Of a DNA stretch of 11,152 nucleotides, positions 1 to 7,023 are shown piece after piece. Every line of letters starts with the position of its first letter. The stretch's first letter is position 1. Source of the stretch: an uncultured Burkholderiales bacterium (lineage in GTDB: Bacteria > Pseudomonadota > Gammaproteobacteria > Burkholderiales > Burkholderiaceae_C); the NCBI GenBank assembly GCA_903856995.1, contig CAIODK010000135.1, positions 1 through 11,152 on the forward strand, read 5' to 3'. The notes under the pieces are model-generated. The model saw only the letters and a list, made by a program, of their open reading frames with translations, had not been told where the DNA came from and made no database searches. The translations under genes and the position numbers were made by a program.

Positions 1-1702
1 CTGTACAACCCAACATGCGTGCCGCCACAGGCTTCAAACGTTCGCACATTTGCACCGTCGCGTTCATGATGGCTGCGCCGTTGATGTCGGCACCGCTCGA
101 CGCCGAGGTGGCCGAAGCGTTGGGCACTTTTTGTGAGTCGGTGGCGGTGATGCGCACATGGTCCACGCTGATGCCTAGGCCGTCGGCACAGACCTGCGCC
201 ATCTTGGTATTGAGGCCCTGGCCCATTTCGGTGCCGCCGTGGTTACAGCTGACCGAGCCGTCCATGTAGACCACCAGCAGCGCACCGCCTTGGTTCAGGT
301 GCGTGGCGGTGAAGCTGATGCCGAACTTCAAAGGCACCAAGGCGATGCCGCGCTTGCGCGTTTTACTCTTGGCGTTAAAGGCTTGCACGGCCTTGCGGCG
401 TTCTGCGTAATTCGATTCTTGTTCGACCTGATCGATCACCTGGTCACCCACCCAGTCTTCGATGAGCTGGTTGTATTGGGTGGTCATGGTGTCGGGTGTG
501 CCGCTGATGGCAGGGTCTTTGTAGAGGTTGAGCTTGCGCACTTCCAACGGGTCTTTGCCCAAGGTCATGGCGATCTCGTCCATCACGGTTTCGATGCCGA
601 ACATGCCTTGCGGGCCGCCGAAGCCACGGAAAGCGGTGGCGCTTTGCGTATTGGTCTTGCAGCGGTGGCTCATCAGTTTGAGCGTCGGCAAATGGTAGGT
701 GTTGTCGATGTGTAAACAGGCGCGGTCGTTCACAGGGCCTGAATAGTCGGTGCTGTAGCCGCAGCGCGACATGAGCGTGATGTCAGCACCCAAGACGCGG
801 CCGTTGTCGTCAAAGCCCACTTCGTAGTCGATGCGGAAATCGTGACGCTTGCCGGTGATGGTCATGTCGTCGTCGCGGTTCACGCGCAGCTTGACGGGCT
901 TTTGCAGCTTAAACGCTGCCAGTGCAGCGCTTTGGCTGAAGATGCTGGCGTTGCCCTCTTTGCCACCAAAGCCGCCCCCCATGCGGCGGCAAATTACCTC
1001 CACATCGTTGGTGTGCAGGTTCAGGGCGTGTGCGGCTTCGCGCTGGTTGCCGTCGGGGTGCTGGGTTGACACGTACAGCGTGAGCTGGCCGTCTTCTTTA
1101 GGCACCGCATAGGTGATTTGGCCTTCCAGATAGAACTGCTCTTGCTGGCCGGTGCGCGTGGTGCCTTTGATTTTGTGGGGCGCGTTGGCAATGGCAGCGG
1201 CGGCGTCGCCACGGGTGATGCCTTTGGCCGGCATGATGAAGCTACCCGCTTCCATCGCCTCTTCCACCGTCAAGATGGGCTTGAGTTCTTTCACCAACAC
1301 CTTGGCTTTGTGAGCGGCTTCGCGTGCGTACAACATGTTGCGCGCCACCACCACTGCGACGGCTTGGCCGACAAACTCGACCTTGCCTGCGGCGAGAAAC
1401 GGGTCGTCATGCACGATGGGGCCGCAGTTGTTTTCGCCGGGGATGTCTTTGGCGGTGTAGACCGCCACCACGCCGTGCTCTTTGAGAATGGCTTCGCGGT
1501 CAATGCCGTCGCCGATCAGCTCACCGTGCGCCACAGGCGACAAGATGAGCGCGGCATACAAAGTGCCAGCGTGCTCAGGGATGTCGTCAATGTAGGTGGC
1601 GGTGCCTGTCACGTGCAGGTGAGCGGACTCGTGGACCACGTCGGTTCCCTGCTGGACGTTAGAGGCAGGCAACAGGTTTTTGTGTGCGGTAGGCGCGTTC
1701 AT
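1..1702 (-). CDS. xdhB: Xanthine dehydrogenase, molybdopterin-binding subunit (partial, C-terminus missing)
   Basis: Large catalytic subunit of bacterial XdhAB, which hydroxylates hypoxanthine and xanthine to urate at a molybdenum cofactor in the cytoplasm. I translated the minus strand from ATG 1702 to the window edge: 567 uninterrupted residues of an expected 770-780. Family landmarks are clear: an N-terminal xanthine dehydrogenase a/b hammerhead region (about 25-130), MGGGFGGKEGN with Glu249 (bovine Glu802 equivalent), NDRACLHIDN with Arg327 (bovine Arg880, typical of purine-oxidising enzymes), TAFRGFGGPQGM with Phe361 (bovine Phe914), and GGTEMGQGL. The C-terminal catalytic Glu lies outside the window. 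The ATG directly abuts the TGA of xdhA (TGAATG), and the Shine-Dalgarno-like AGAGGTGG (1708-1715) lies inside the xdhA end, so translation is probably coupled. The intact active-site residues suggest a working enzyme. The cofactor-insertion gene xdhC is not in the window. Confidence 0.97.
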   Translation of the reverse strand, partial: MNAPTAHKNLLPASNVQQGTDVVHESAHLHVTGTATYIDDIPEHAGTLYAALILSPVAHGELIGDGIDREAILKEHGVVAVYTAKDIPGENNCGPIVHDDPFLAAGKVEFVGQAVAVVVARNMLYAREAAHKAKVLVKELKPILTVEEAMEAGSFIMPAKGITRGDAAAAIANAPHKIKGTTRTGQQEQFYLEGQITYAVPKEDGQLTLYVSTQHPDGNQREAAHALNLHTNDVEVICRRMGGGFGGKEGNASIFSQSAALAAFKLQKPVKLRVNRDDDMTITGKRHDFRIDYEVGFDDNGRVLGADITLMSRCGYSTDYSGPVNDRACLHIDNTYHLPTLKLMSHRCKTNTQSATAFRGFGGPQGMFGIETVMDEIAMTLGKDPLEVRKLNLYKDPAISGTPDTMTTQYNQLIEDWVGDQVIDQVEQESNYAERRKAVQAFNAKSKTRKRGIALVPLKFGISFTATHLNQGGALLVVYMDGSVSCNHGGTEMGQGLNTKMAQVCADGLGISVDHVRITATDSQKVPNASATSASSGADINGAAIMNATVQMCERLKPVAARMLGCT

Positions 1703-3178
1703 TCAAGCCACCTCTTTCGTTTGTTCTTCAATGAATTCCAAAGCCAAGTTACGGGCCACCAAAGCACGGTAAGCCCATGTGGCACGCAAGCCGTCGCGTG
1801 CGGTGAAGCTGGCGGTGATGGCCGCGTCAAGGTCAGCGGCCTGCACATCGGCAGGCGCTTTGCCTTCGAGCACGGCTTCGAGTTGGGGCGCGCGGCTTGG
1901 GAATGGGGTCAAGCCGTTGTAGGCCAACTTCACGCCCGACAGCTTGCCGTCTTTGAGCGTGTAGCTGATGGCGGCGCAGGTGGCCGAAATGTCTTGCTCG
2001 AACCGCTTGCTCACTTTGTGGGCGCGGAACACCTGTCCGACCACAGGCTTGGCCAACACGACGGCTTCGATGAACTCACCTGCTTCGAGCACGTTTTTCT
2101 TCATGCCGGTGTAGAAGTTTTCCAGCAGAACGCTGCGGGTCTTCTCGCCGCGACGCAGCACCAAACTTGCACCCAAGGCCAGCAAGCAAGGCATGGAGTC
2201 GCCAATCGGTGAACCGTTGGCGATGTTGCCGGCCAAGGTAGCGGTGGATCGGATGGGGGGAGAGCCAAAGCGACGCAGCACTTCGACAAAGTCTGGATAA
2301 GCGTCGGCCAACACAGCCTCAAGGGTGGTCAACGACACGGCCGCGCCAATGCGCCAAACTTTGTCAGTCTCGTTGACTTGGCGCAGTTCTTGGACGTTGC
2401 CCAAATACATGATGTGGTCTGGGCGGGCGAACTGCTTGTTCACTTGCAAGCCGATTTCGGTGCTGCCCGCCAGCAATGTGGTTGTGGGGTGGTGGACCAA
2501 ATAGTCGGCCACCTCAGCCAAGGTGGCAGGAGACACAAACTCGTGGCCCTTCTTGGTACGTACCACAGGCTGCACGATGATGTCGCCCTCGAGGCTCATG
2601 GTCGGCGTCGTGGCGCGCTTGATTTCTTTCAGCAGCGGCACATCAGCGCTGTCGTCAATCTTCAAAGCCGATTTCTTTTGGCAGGCTTTAGCGGTGGCGT
2701 CGATGATGGGCGCGTAGCCGGTGCAACGGCATAAGTTGCCGCTCAGCGCATCGGTAATGTCTTGGCGCACAGGCGAGGTGTTGGTTTGTACCAAGTTGAC
2801 CAAGCTCATCACGATGCCCGGCGTGCAAAAACCGCACTGCGAGCCGTGGCACTTGATCATCTCGTCTTGCACGGGGTGCAAGGAGCCATCCACCTTTTTC
2901 AAACTCTCCACCGTCTTGACCGATTTACCGTCCAGCGAAGGCAGGAGTTGAATGCAGGCGTTGGTCGCCACATAGTCCACGCCAGTCCCCGCTACGTTCA
3001 GTTCACCCACCATCACCACGCAGGCGCCGCAATCGCCTTCCGCGCAGCCTTCCTTGGTGCCGGTGCGATGCAGCTGTTCACGCAGGTAGTCCAGAACAGT
3101 GGTGGTGCGGCGCTCGCCCTGGGCTTCGACGATCTGGCCGTCGAGTACAAAGCGCACGGTGTTGGTGACTTGGGTCAT
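1703..3178 (-). CDS. xdhA: Xanthine dehydrogenase, iron-sulfur/FAD subunit
   Basis: Small subunit of XdhAB (491 aa). It carries electrons from the molybdenum centre through two [2Fe-2S] clusters to FAD and on to NAD+. The plant-ferredoxin-type cluster has Cys45, Cys50, Cys53 and Cys75 (GCAEGDCGAC motif). The second, helical cluster domain has Cys115, Cys118, Cys150 and Cys152 (CGFCTPG and CRCTG). The FAD domain starts near residue 200, with LLAGSTEIG (235-243) and the later AGNIANGSPIGD flavin loop, and it ends in a CO-dehydrogenase-flavoprotein-like C-terminal domain. The length is normal for bacterial XdhA, and all eight cluster cysteines are present. The start is ATG 3178; no strong Shine-Dalgarno is visible before it. 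It is followed without a gap by xdhB. A 130-bp gap with a hairpin and a candidate operator separates it from the flavoprotein gene upstream, so xdhAB may have its own promoter. Confidence 0.97.
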   Translation of the reverse strand: MTQVTNTVRFVLDGQIVEAQGERRTTTVLDYLREQLHRTGTKEGCAEGDCGACVVMVGELNVAGTGVDYVATNACIQLLPSLDGKSVKTVESLKKVDGSLHPVQDEMIKCHGSQCGFCTPGIVMSLVNLVQTNTSPVRQDITDALSGNLCRCTGYAPIIDATAKACQKKSALKIDDSADVPLLKEIKRATTPTMSLEGDIIVQPVVRTKKGHEFVSPATLAEVADYLVHHPTTTLLAGSTEIGLQVNKQFARPDHIMYLGNVQELRQVNETDKVWRIGAAVSLTTLEAVLADAYPDFVEVLRRFGSPPIRSTATLAGNIANGSPIGDSMPCLLALGASLVLRRGEKTRSVLLENFYTGMKKNVLEAGEFIEAVVLAKPVVGQVFRAHKVSKRFEQDISATCAAISYTLKDGKLSGVKLAYNGLTPFPSRAPQLEAVLEGKAPADVQAADLDAAITASFTARDGLRATWAYRALVARNLALEFIEEQTKEVA

Positions 3179-3243
3179 GGTGGGGTATGGAGATCTGGGG
3201 AAAGAGCCTAGATTTTAGTGACTTGCACCCCAAATCTGCATTG

Positions 3244-3263
3244 CGTATGCCGCTTGGTATACA
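3244..3263 (-). promoter_or_regulatory. Candidate GntR operator upstream of xdhA
   Basis: On the minus strand this reads TGTATACC (3263-3256) followed by GGCATACG (3251-3244). The hexamers GTATAC and GCATAC have centres exactly 12 bp apart. The first matches 7 of 8 bases of the TGTATACA palindrome found upstream of the regulator gene and of the permease gene. It lies 66-85 bp before the xdhA start. The assignment to the local GntR regulator is inferred from recurrence and position only. Confidence 0.5.
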
Positions 3264-3270
3264 AATATTT

Positions 3271-3288
3271 AGGGGCTTGGCAGCCCCT
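3271..3288 (-). terminator. Possible terminator hairpin after the flavoprotein gene
   Basis: AGGGGCT and AGCCCCT form a perfect 7-bp GC-rich stem with a 4-base loop, beginning about 20 bases after the flavoprotein stop codon. On the minus strand the stem is followed by AAATATTTG, which is A/T-rich but not a clean T-run, so intrinsic termination would be weak or partial. It sits between the flavoprotein gene and the candidate xdhA operator. Confidence 0.4.
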
Positions 3289-3308
3289 TCGCCTTGCGTG
3301 CGGCCGCG

Positions 3309-4784
3309 CTACAGGTCCTCGACACGCCCTTGGGCATCCACGCGGTAGCAGCGGACATCCAAATTGAATACCTCTGGTTTCACAATCGATGTGCCCATCA
3401 GCATGCGTGCGCACTCTTGAATGCCCTCAGGAATGGAAGGGTGCGGAAAGATCAACTCGGCCAAGTGCTCGATGCCAATGTCCATCGAAATCATCAAGGC
3501 CACCGCCATGATGGTGCTTGACGCATGGTTGCCCATCACGCGCATGCCCAAAATCTTCATCTCGTCGTCGTCCGACACCAAAATTTTGAAGAAACCGTCC
3601 ATCTTGCACATGGCAATGGCACGGTTGACGTAGCGGTAGTTCATGATGGCGATGCGGTACGGAATCCTCTTCTTGCGCGCTTGTGTTTCGTTCAGACCGA
3701 CCGCGGCCACTTCGGGGTTCAAGAACATGATGGTGGAGATGTTCTCGTACACCAGCACACGCGCAGGCTTGCTGAACATGCGCTCCACCGCGTGGCGCCC
3801 TTCCAGCTCACCCACATTCACCAGCGCAATATCAGCGGTGAAGTCACCCACCGCGTAGATATTGGGTACGTTAGAGCGGGTGTGCTCGTCGTCAATATTG
3901 CCTCGGTCGTTCAGCACCACGCCTGCAGCTTCGAGGCCTAGGTTTTCGCTGTTGGACACGCGGCCCACGGAAATCAAAGCTTTCTCGACCGTGTGGGTTT
4001 CTGTGCGCCCGTCTTTGAAGTTGAGCACGTACTCGACCTTGCCGTTGACGATGCTCATTTTTTCGAGCGATGCGCCGTGGTGAATCACCGCGCCGTTGCT
4101 TTCCAAGTTGGCGGCCACTGCGCGTGAAATGTCCTCGTCTTCGAAGGGCAAGATGCGCTCTTCCTTGTCGATCAAATACACCTTGGTTTTGCCAAAGTTC
4201 GAGAAGATGGTGGCGAATTCACAACCGATCACACCTGCGCCCAAGATCACGATGCTCTTGGGGAAGTCGGGCAGCGACGACACGCCATCGCTGGTGAGGA
4301 TGGTCACTTCGTCGATCGGAATGTTGGGCAAATAACGCGGGCGACTACCCACGGCCATCACGGTGTTGTCGGCCCAAATGGTTTGGCTATTGCCTTCGAT
4401 GTCGGTGATGCCGACTTCGTTTTGAGACGCAAACTTGGCGTGGCCCTTGAAAAACTGGAGCTGGCCACTTTTTTGGAAGTGCGCGATTTGTTGCTTGAGC
4501 TGCACATGCTTTTGCGCCACCGCCTGGTGGGCTTGCTGCATGACGTTGCCAAAGTGCACCTCGGATTCATACACCGTGTAGCCAAGATGGGTGTTGTGCG
4601 TGAGCTTGTAGCTCTCCGACAGCTCCCACAGAGTTTTGGACGACAACGCACCATCAAATATGCCCGCCCCGCCCACTTTGTGGCGCTCAACCAGCGCCAC
4701 ACGTTTACCAAAATCGATGGCGCGCATGGCAGCCGCAAAACCAGAAGGGCCAGAGCCGATCACACACAGGTCAAACTTTTCCAA
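3309..4784 (-). CDS. Lpd/Sth-like FAD/NAD flavoprotein lacking the redox-active cysteines
   Basis: A 491-aa member of the pyridine nucleotide-disulphide oxidoreductase superfamily. The FAD-binding GSGPSG is at 10-15, an NAD-binding GAGVIG at 182-187 is followed by an acidic residue in LID that favours NAD over NADP, the second FAD motif is YAVGDF, and a C-terminal dimerisation domain follows. Where dihydrolipoamide dehydrogenase has CxxxxC, this protein has Gly41 and Ala46 in VGGAGIFDGALSSK, so it cannot form the active disulphide. It does keep the C-terminal His448-Glu453 pair (HPSIPE) at the usual five-residue spacing. It is therefore not a lipoamide dehydrogenase; a transhydrogenase, NAD(P)H oxidase or other electron-transfer role is possible. 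The start is TTG 4784: upstream frames give no in-frame ATG, and GGAGA lies six bases before it. It sits between uraH and xdhA on the same strand, suggesting a role in purine oxidation that I cannot specify. Confidence 0.85.
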   Translation of the reverse strand: MEKFDLCVIGSGPSGFAAAMRAIDFGKRVALVERHKVGGAGIFDGALSSKTLWELSESYKLTHNTHLGYTVYESEVHFGNVMQQAHQAVAQKHVQLKQQIAHFQKSGQLQFFKGHAKFASQNEVGITDIEGNSQTIWADNTVMAVGSRPRYLPNIPIDEVTILTSDGVSSLPDFPKSIVILGAGVIGCEFATIFSNFGKTKVYLIDKEERILPFEDEDISRAVAANLESNGAVIHHGASLEKMSIVNGKVEYVLNFKDGRTETHTVEKALISVGRVSNSENLGLEAAGVVLNDRGNIDDEHTRSNVPNIYAVGDFTADIALVNVGELEGRHAVERMFSKPARVLVYENISTIMFLNPEVAAVGLNETQARKKRIPYRIAIMNYRYVNRAIAMCKMDGFFKILVSDDDEMKILGMRVMGNHASSTIMAVALMISMDIGIEHLAELIFPHPSIPEGIQECARMLMGTSIVKPEVFNLDVRCYRVDAQGRVEDL

Positions 4785-4789
4785 GGCGC

Positions 4790-4825
4790 ATCTCCAATAT
4801 TGATTTCCTCAACATTATTGGAGAT
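4790..4825 (-). promoter_or_regulatory. Hairpin covering the ribosome-binding site of the flavoprotein gene
   Basis: A perfect 10-bp inverted repeat, ATCTCCAATA (4790-4799) and TATTGGAGAT (4816-4825), with a 16-base loop. In the minus-strand mRNA the loop can add an inner UUGA/UCAA 4-bp stem around GGAAA. The 3' arm contains the GGAGA Shine-Dalgarno (4791-4795) of the TTG-started flavoprotein gene, so folding would hide it. An AUG at 4815 inside the hairpin opens a 14-codon out-of-frame ORF ending at 4771 within the gene, but it has no Shine-Dalgarno. Alternatively the repeat could be a DNA operator. The structure is seen; the function is inferred. Confidence 0.5.
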
Positions 4826-4874
4826 TTTTAAACCAGCCCAGTCAGGGCGCTGATGCCCTACGCCCCCAAGCCGC

Positions 4875-5231
4875 TCAAGAGCCGCGATAAGTCGAGTAAC
4901 TCCAAGGGCTCACCAACAAGGGCACGTGATAGTGCTGATCGGTGTGGGCCACGCCAAAGTCCAAGCTGACGCGGTTTAGAAAATTAGGCTCAGGCAATTC
5001 AACCTTCTTCGAGGCAAAGTAGCCCTTCACGTCAAACACCAAGCGGTAGGTGCCTTTTTTCAAGCTGTCGTTGTCGTACAGCAAGCCGTCGGGGTTGCGG
5101 CCATCGTGGTTCAGGATGAACGACTTGACCAAGGTGGCTTGGCCATCATCGCTGGTGGTGAACAACGAGACTTGCATACCGGCTGCGGGGCCACCGTGCA
5201 TGGTGTCTAAAACGTGTGTGCTCAATCCCAT
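4875..5231 (-). CDS. uraH: 5-hydroxyisourate hydrolase (transthyretin-like)
   Basis: Hydrolyses 5-hydroxyisourate, the unstable product of urate oxidation, to OHCU in the cytoplasm. At 118 aa it has the usual length of the single-domain enzyme. The family signature is complete: LSTHVLDT at the N-terminus with catalytic His6, HDGRNPDG with Arg45, YHVPLL with His102, and the diagnostic C-terminal tetrapeptide YRGS. There is no signal peptide, so it is not the periplasmic version. Start ATG 5231 is preceded by GGAG six bases upstream. It is the first gene of the leftward block and shares a 106-bp divergent control region with the GntR regulator. The next gene on its strand begins 90 bp downstream, beyond a weak 5-bp hairpin and the larger hairpin at 4790-4825. 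Confidence 0.97.
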   Translation of the reverse strand: MGLSTHVLDTMHGGPAAGMQVSLFTTSDDGQATLVKSFILNHDGRNPDGLLYDNDSLKKGTYRLVFDVKGYFASKKVELPEPNFLNRVSLDFGVAHTDQHYHVPLLVSPWSYSTYRGS

Positions 5232-5277
5232 GATGTACTCCGCAATGTTGATGGCGACCGATTTGGTCTACTGAAAG

Positions 5278-5325
5278 TGTATACAGTTTTAGGAATTCAG
5301 TCTATCATTGGCTATATTGCATACG
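5278..5325. promoter_or_regulatory. Divergent control region with candidate GntR operator
   Basis: The perfect palindrome TGTATACA (5278-5285) is followed by GTTTT; these 13 bases are identical to those at 10174-10186 before the permease gene. A related GCATAC hexamer lies 40 bp downstream (5319-5324), just after a TATATT that could serve as the -10 element (5313-5318) for the regulator gene; no good -35 is visible. The region separates uraH (minus) from the regulator (plus), so one bound dimer could control both blocks and the regulator itself. Regulation is inferred from position and recurrence. Confidence 0.5.
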
Positions 5326-5327
5326 CC

Positions 5328-5332
5328 GGAGA
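5328..5332 (+). promoter_or_regulatory. Ribosome-binding site fixing the gntR start
   Basis: GGAGA is placed five bases before ATG 5338. The reading frame stays open upstream to a TTG at 5308, but that codon has no Shine-Dalgarno and would run translation across the candidate -10 and operator half-site. The ATG is therefore preferred. Confidence 0.7.
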
Positions 5333-5337
5333 TTCCC

Positions 5338-6006
5338 ATGGACAGCTCAACCGCCACCCGCAGCATTGTGGACGCGCTCACCAAAGCGATTGTGGAACAC
5401 CGCCTGCACCCCGGCACCAAACTGGCCGAGCAAAAACTGGCCGACCACTTTGGCGTGTCACGCACGTTGATCCGCCAAGCCTTGTTTCAAATGGTGCAAA
5501 AACGACTGATCCGCATGGAGCCGGCACGCGGCGCGTTTGTGGCCACCCCCTCCTCGGACGAGGCTCGCCAAGTGTTTGCGGTGCGCCGAATGATTGAGGT
5601 GGAGATGACGCGCAGCTTTGTGCGCCACGTGACGCCTGCACAAATCAAAGCCCTCAAAGAACACGTGGCCGAAGAAAAAGCCGCCGTCACCCGTGGCGAT
5701 GTACCGGGCCGCACTGACTTGCTGGGCGACTTCCATGTGCGCATCGCCGAGTTGATGGGCAACGATGTGCTCGCGCAAATTTTGAGTGAACTGATTTCGC
5801 GCTGCGCCCTCATCACCCTGATGTACCAAAGCAGCAATGCGGCTGAACACTCGGCCGAAGAGCATGCAGAAATTTTGAAAGCGATCACCGCCAAGGATGA
5901 AGACTTGGCGGTCAAGCTCATGGACGAACACCTGCGCCACGTGGAAGAAGGTTTGGCCCTCGACCGCAAAGTTCCGAGCAACGACATTGCCATGGCTTTG
6001 GCTTAA
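5338..6006 (+). CDS. GntR-family transcriptional regulator (FadR/FCD subfamily)
   Basis: A cytoplasmic DNA-binding regulator of 222 aa. Residues about 8-70 form the winged helix-turn-helix, with the recognition region LADHFGVSRTLIRQAL (34-49) and the wing at ARGAFV. Residues about 75-205 form the all-helical FCD ligand-binding domain. Three histidines in metal-ligand positions are visible: His133 (DFHVRI), His176 (SAEEHAEIL) and His198 (DEHLRHVE). The usual Asp four residues before the first His appears to be Leu129, so metal binding may be altered. The gene leads the rightward operon, with puuE 29 bases downstream, and diverges from uraH. The natural guess is a repressor relieved by a purine-pathway intermediate, as with other GntR proteins of purine catabolism, but the sequence does not identify the effector or the sign of control. 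Confidence 0.93.
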   Translation: MDSSTATRSIVDALTKAIVEHRLHPGTKLAEQKLADHFGVSRTLIRQALFQMVQKRLIRMEPARGAFVATPSSDEARQVFAVRRMIEVEMTRSFVRHVTPAQIKALKEHVAEEKAAVTRGDVPGRTDLLGDFHVRIAELMGNDVLAQILSELISRCALITLMYQSSNAAEHSAEEHAEILKAITAKDEDLAVKLMDEHLRHVEEGLALDRKVPSNDIAMALA

Positions 6007-6035
6007 ATCGTCCAGCGAACAATCGGAGACACCGC

Positions 6036-7007
6036 ATGTCTAACCCCCGCGCCATTTACGACAGCACCGCCGCTTACCCCCGTGATTTGGTGGGCTACGG
6101 TCGCCATGCGCCCCACGCGCAATGGCCCAACCAAGCCCGCATCGCGGTGCAGTTTGTGCTGAACTACGAAGAAGGCGGCGAGAACGCCACCTTGCATGGC
6201 GACGCCGGCAGTGAGATGTTCTTGAGCGAGATGTTCAACCCGCCCAGCTTTCCCGACCGTCACCTGAGCATGGAAGGCATTTACGAATACGGCTCACGCG
6301 TGGGCGTATGGCGCATCTTGCGCGAGTTTGAAAAACGCGGCCTGCCCCTCACCGTGTTTGGTGTGAGCATGGCGCTGGAGCGCCACCCCGAACTCACCGC
6401 TGCCTTCGTCGATCTGGGCCACGAAATTGCCTGCCATGGCTACCGCTGGCTCAACTACCAAACGATGGATGAAGCCACCGAACGTGCGCACATGACCAAG
6501 GGCATCGCCATCCTCGAACGCCTGACCCACAGCACCCACGGCAACAGCATTCACGGCGCGGGCTGGTACACCGGCCGCGACAGCCCCAATACCCGCCGCT
6601 TGGTGGCCGACCACGGCGGCTTTGAGTACGACAGCGACTACTACGGCGAAGACCTGCCCTTTTGGATGAAGGTCAAAAAAACCAATGGCGATGTGGTGCC
6701 GCAGCTCGTGGTGCCCTACACGCTCGACTGCAACGACATGCGGTTTTGCCTGCCTCAAGGCTTCAGCCAAGCCGACGATTTTTTTATCTACCTGCGTGAC
6801 AGCTTTGACGCGCTGTATGCCGAGGGCGCGAACTCGCCCAAGATGATGAGCATTGGCATGCACTGCCGCTTGCTGGGCAAGCCCGGCCGTATCGTGGCGC
6901 TGCAAAAGTTTTTGGACCACATCGCCCAACACGACCGGGTGTGGGTGGCTCGCCGCATTGACATTGCGCGCCACTGGAAGCAAATGCACCCGTACAGCGG
7001 CGACTGA
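6036..7007 (+). CDS. puuE: Allantoinase, polysaccharide-deacetylase type
   Basis: Opens the hydantoin ring of (S)-allantoin to give allantoate. The 323-aa protein matches the PuuE family, a NodB-like (beta/alpha) barrel unrelated to the metal-dependent amidohydrolase AllB. Landmarks are NYEEGGEN (43-50), LHGDAGSE (53-60), EIACHGYRW with His134, GWYTGRDSPNTRRL (176-189), and SIGMHCRLLGKPGR with His276. The length is slightly above the usual 300-310. Start ATG 6036 has GGAG at 6025-6028. The gap to the upstream regulator gene is 29 bases and to the downstream fusion gene 16 bases, so all are probably one transcript. No signal peptide is seen, so it should be cytoplasmic. Chitin or peptidoglycan deacetylase function is unlikely given the signature and context. 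Confidence 0.95.
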   Translation: MSNPRAIYDSTAAYPRDLVGYGRHAPHAQWPNQARIAVQFVLNYEEGGENATLHGDAGSEMFLSEMFNPPSFPDRHLSMEGIYEYGSRVGVWRILREFEKRGLPLTVFGVSMALERHPELTAAFVDLGHEIACHGYRWLNYQTMDEATERAHMTKGIAILERLTHSTHGNSIHGAGWYTGRDSPNTRRLVADHGGFEYDSDYYGEDLPFWMKVKKTNGDVVPQLVVPYTLDCNDMRFCLPQGFSQADDFFIYLRDSFDALYAEGANSPKMMSIGMHCRLLGKPGRIVALQKFLDHIAQHDRVWVARRIDIARHWKQMHPYSGD

Positions 7008-7011
7008 ACGT

Positions 7012-7016
7012 AAGGA
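7012..7016 (+). promoter_or_regulatory. Ribosome-binding site fixing the uraD-allC start
   Basis: AAGGA lies seven bases before ATG 7024. The frame is open further upstream, back to 6853 inside puuE, but that extension is a shadow of puuE and does not resemble UraD. The start at 7024 gives a normal UraD N-terminus. Confidence 0.75.
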
Positions 7017-7023
7017 CACCCAC

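Noticed and set aside
1118..2212. Long open frame (364 codons) on the plus strand opposite xdhA/xdhB
   Set aside because: It is antisense to two well-matched xanthine dehydrogenase genes. Its predicted protein is a His/Val/Gly-rich low-information sequence typical of reverse-strand frames in GC-rich DNA, with no recognisable domain.
3212..3217. TAAAAT on the minus strand as a -10 box for xdhA
   Set aside because: It matches 5 of 6 consensus bases, but the best -35 at normal spacing matches only 3 of 6. I keep it as a possibility, not a feature.
3309..4784. Calling the flavoprotein dihydrolipoamide dehydrogenase or a standard soluble transhydrogenase
   Set aside because: The redox-active cysteines are absent, and the active-site loop does not follow the GGGCTHxGTIPSK pattern of soluble transhydrogenases. 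No 2-oxoacid dehydrogenase genes are nearby.
4844..4859. AGGGC/GCCCT 5-bp hairpin after uraH as a terminator
   Set aside because: The stem is short, and the nearest T-run on the minus strand is more than ten bases away. Too weak to annotate as a terminator.
5308..5337. Upstream TTG start for the GntR gene
   Set aside because: No Shine-Dalgarno is seen, it crosses the likely promoter and half-site, and ATG 5338 has GGAGA at good spacing.
6853..7023. N-terminal extension of the UraD-AllC frame into puuE
   Set aside because: The extension overlaps puuE in another frame, has no UraD similarity, and a proper ribosome-binding site precedes ATG 7024.
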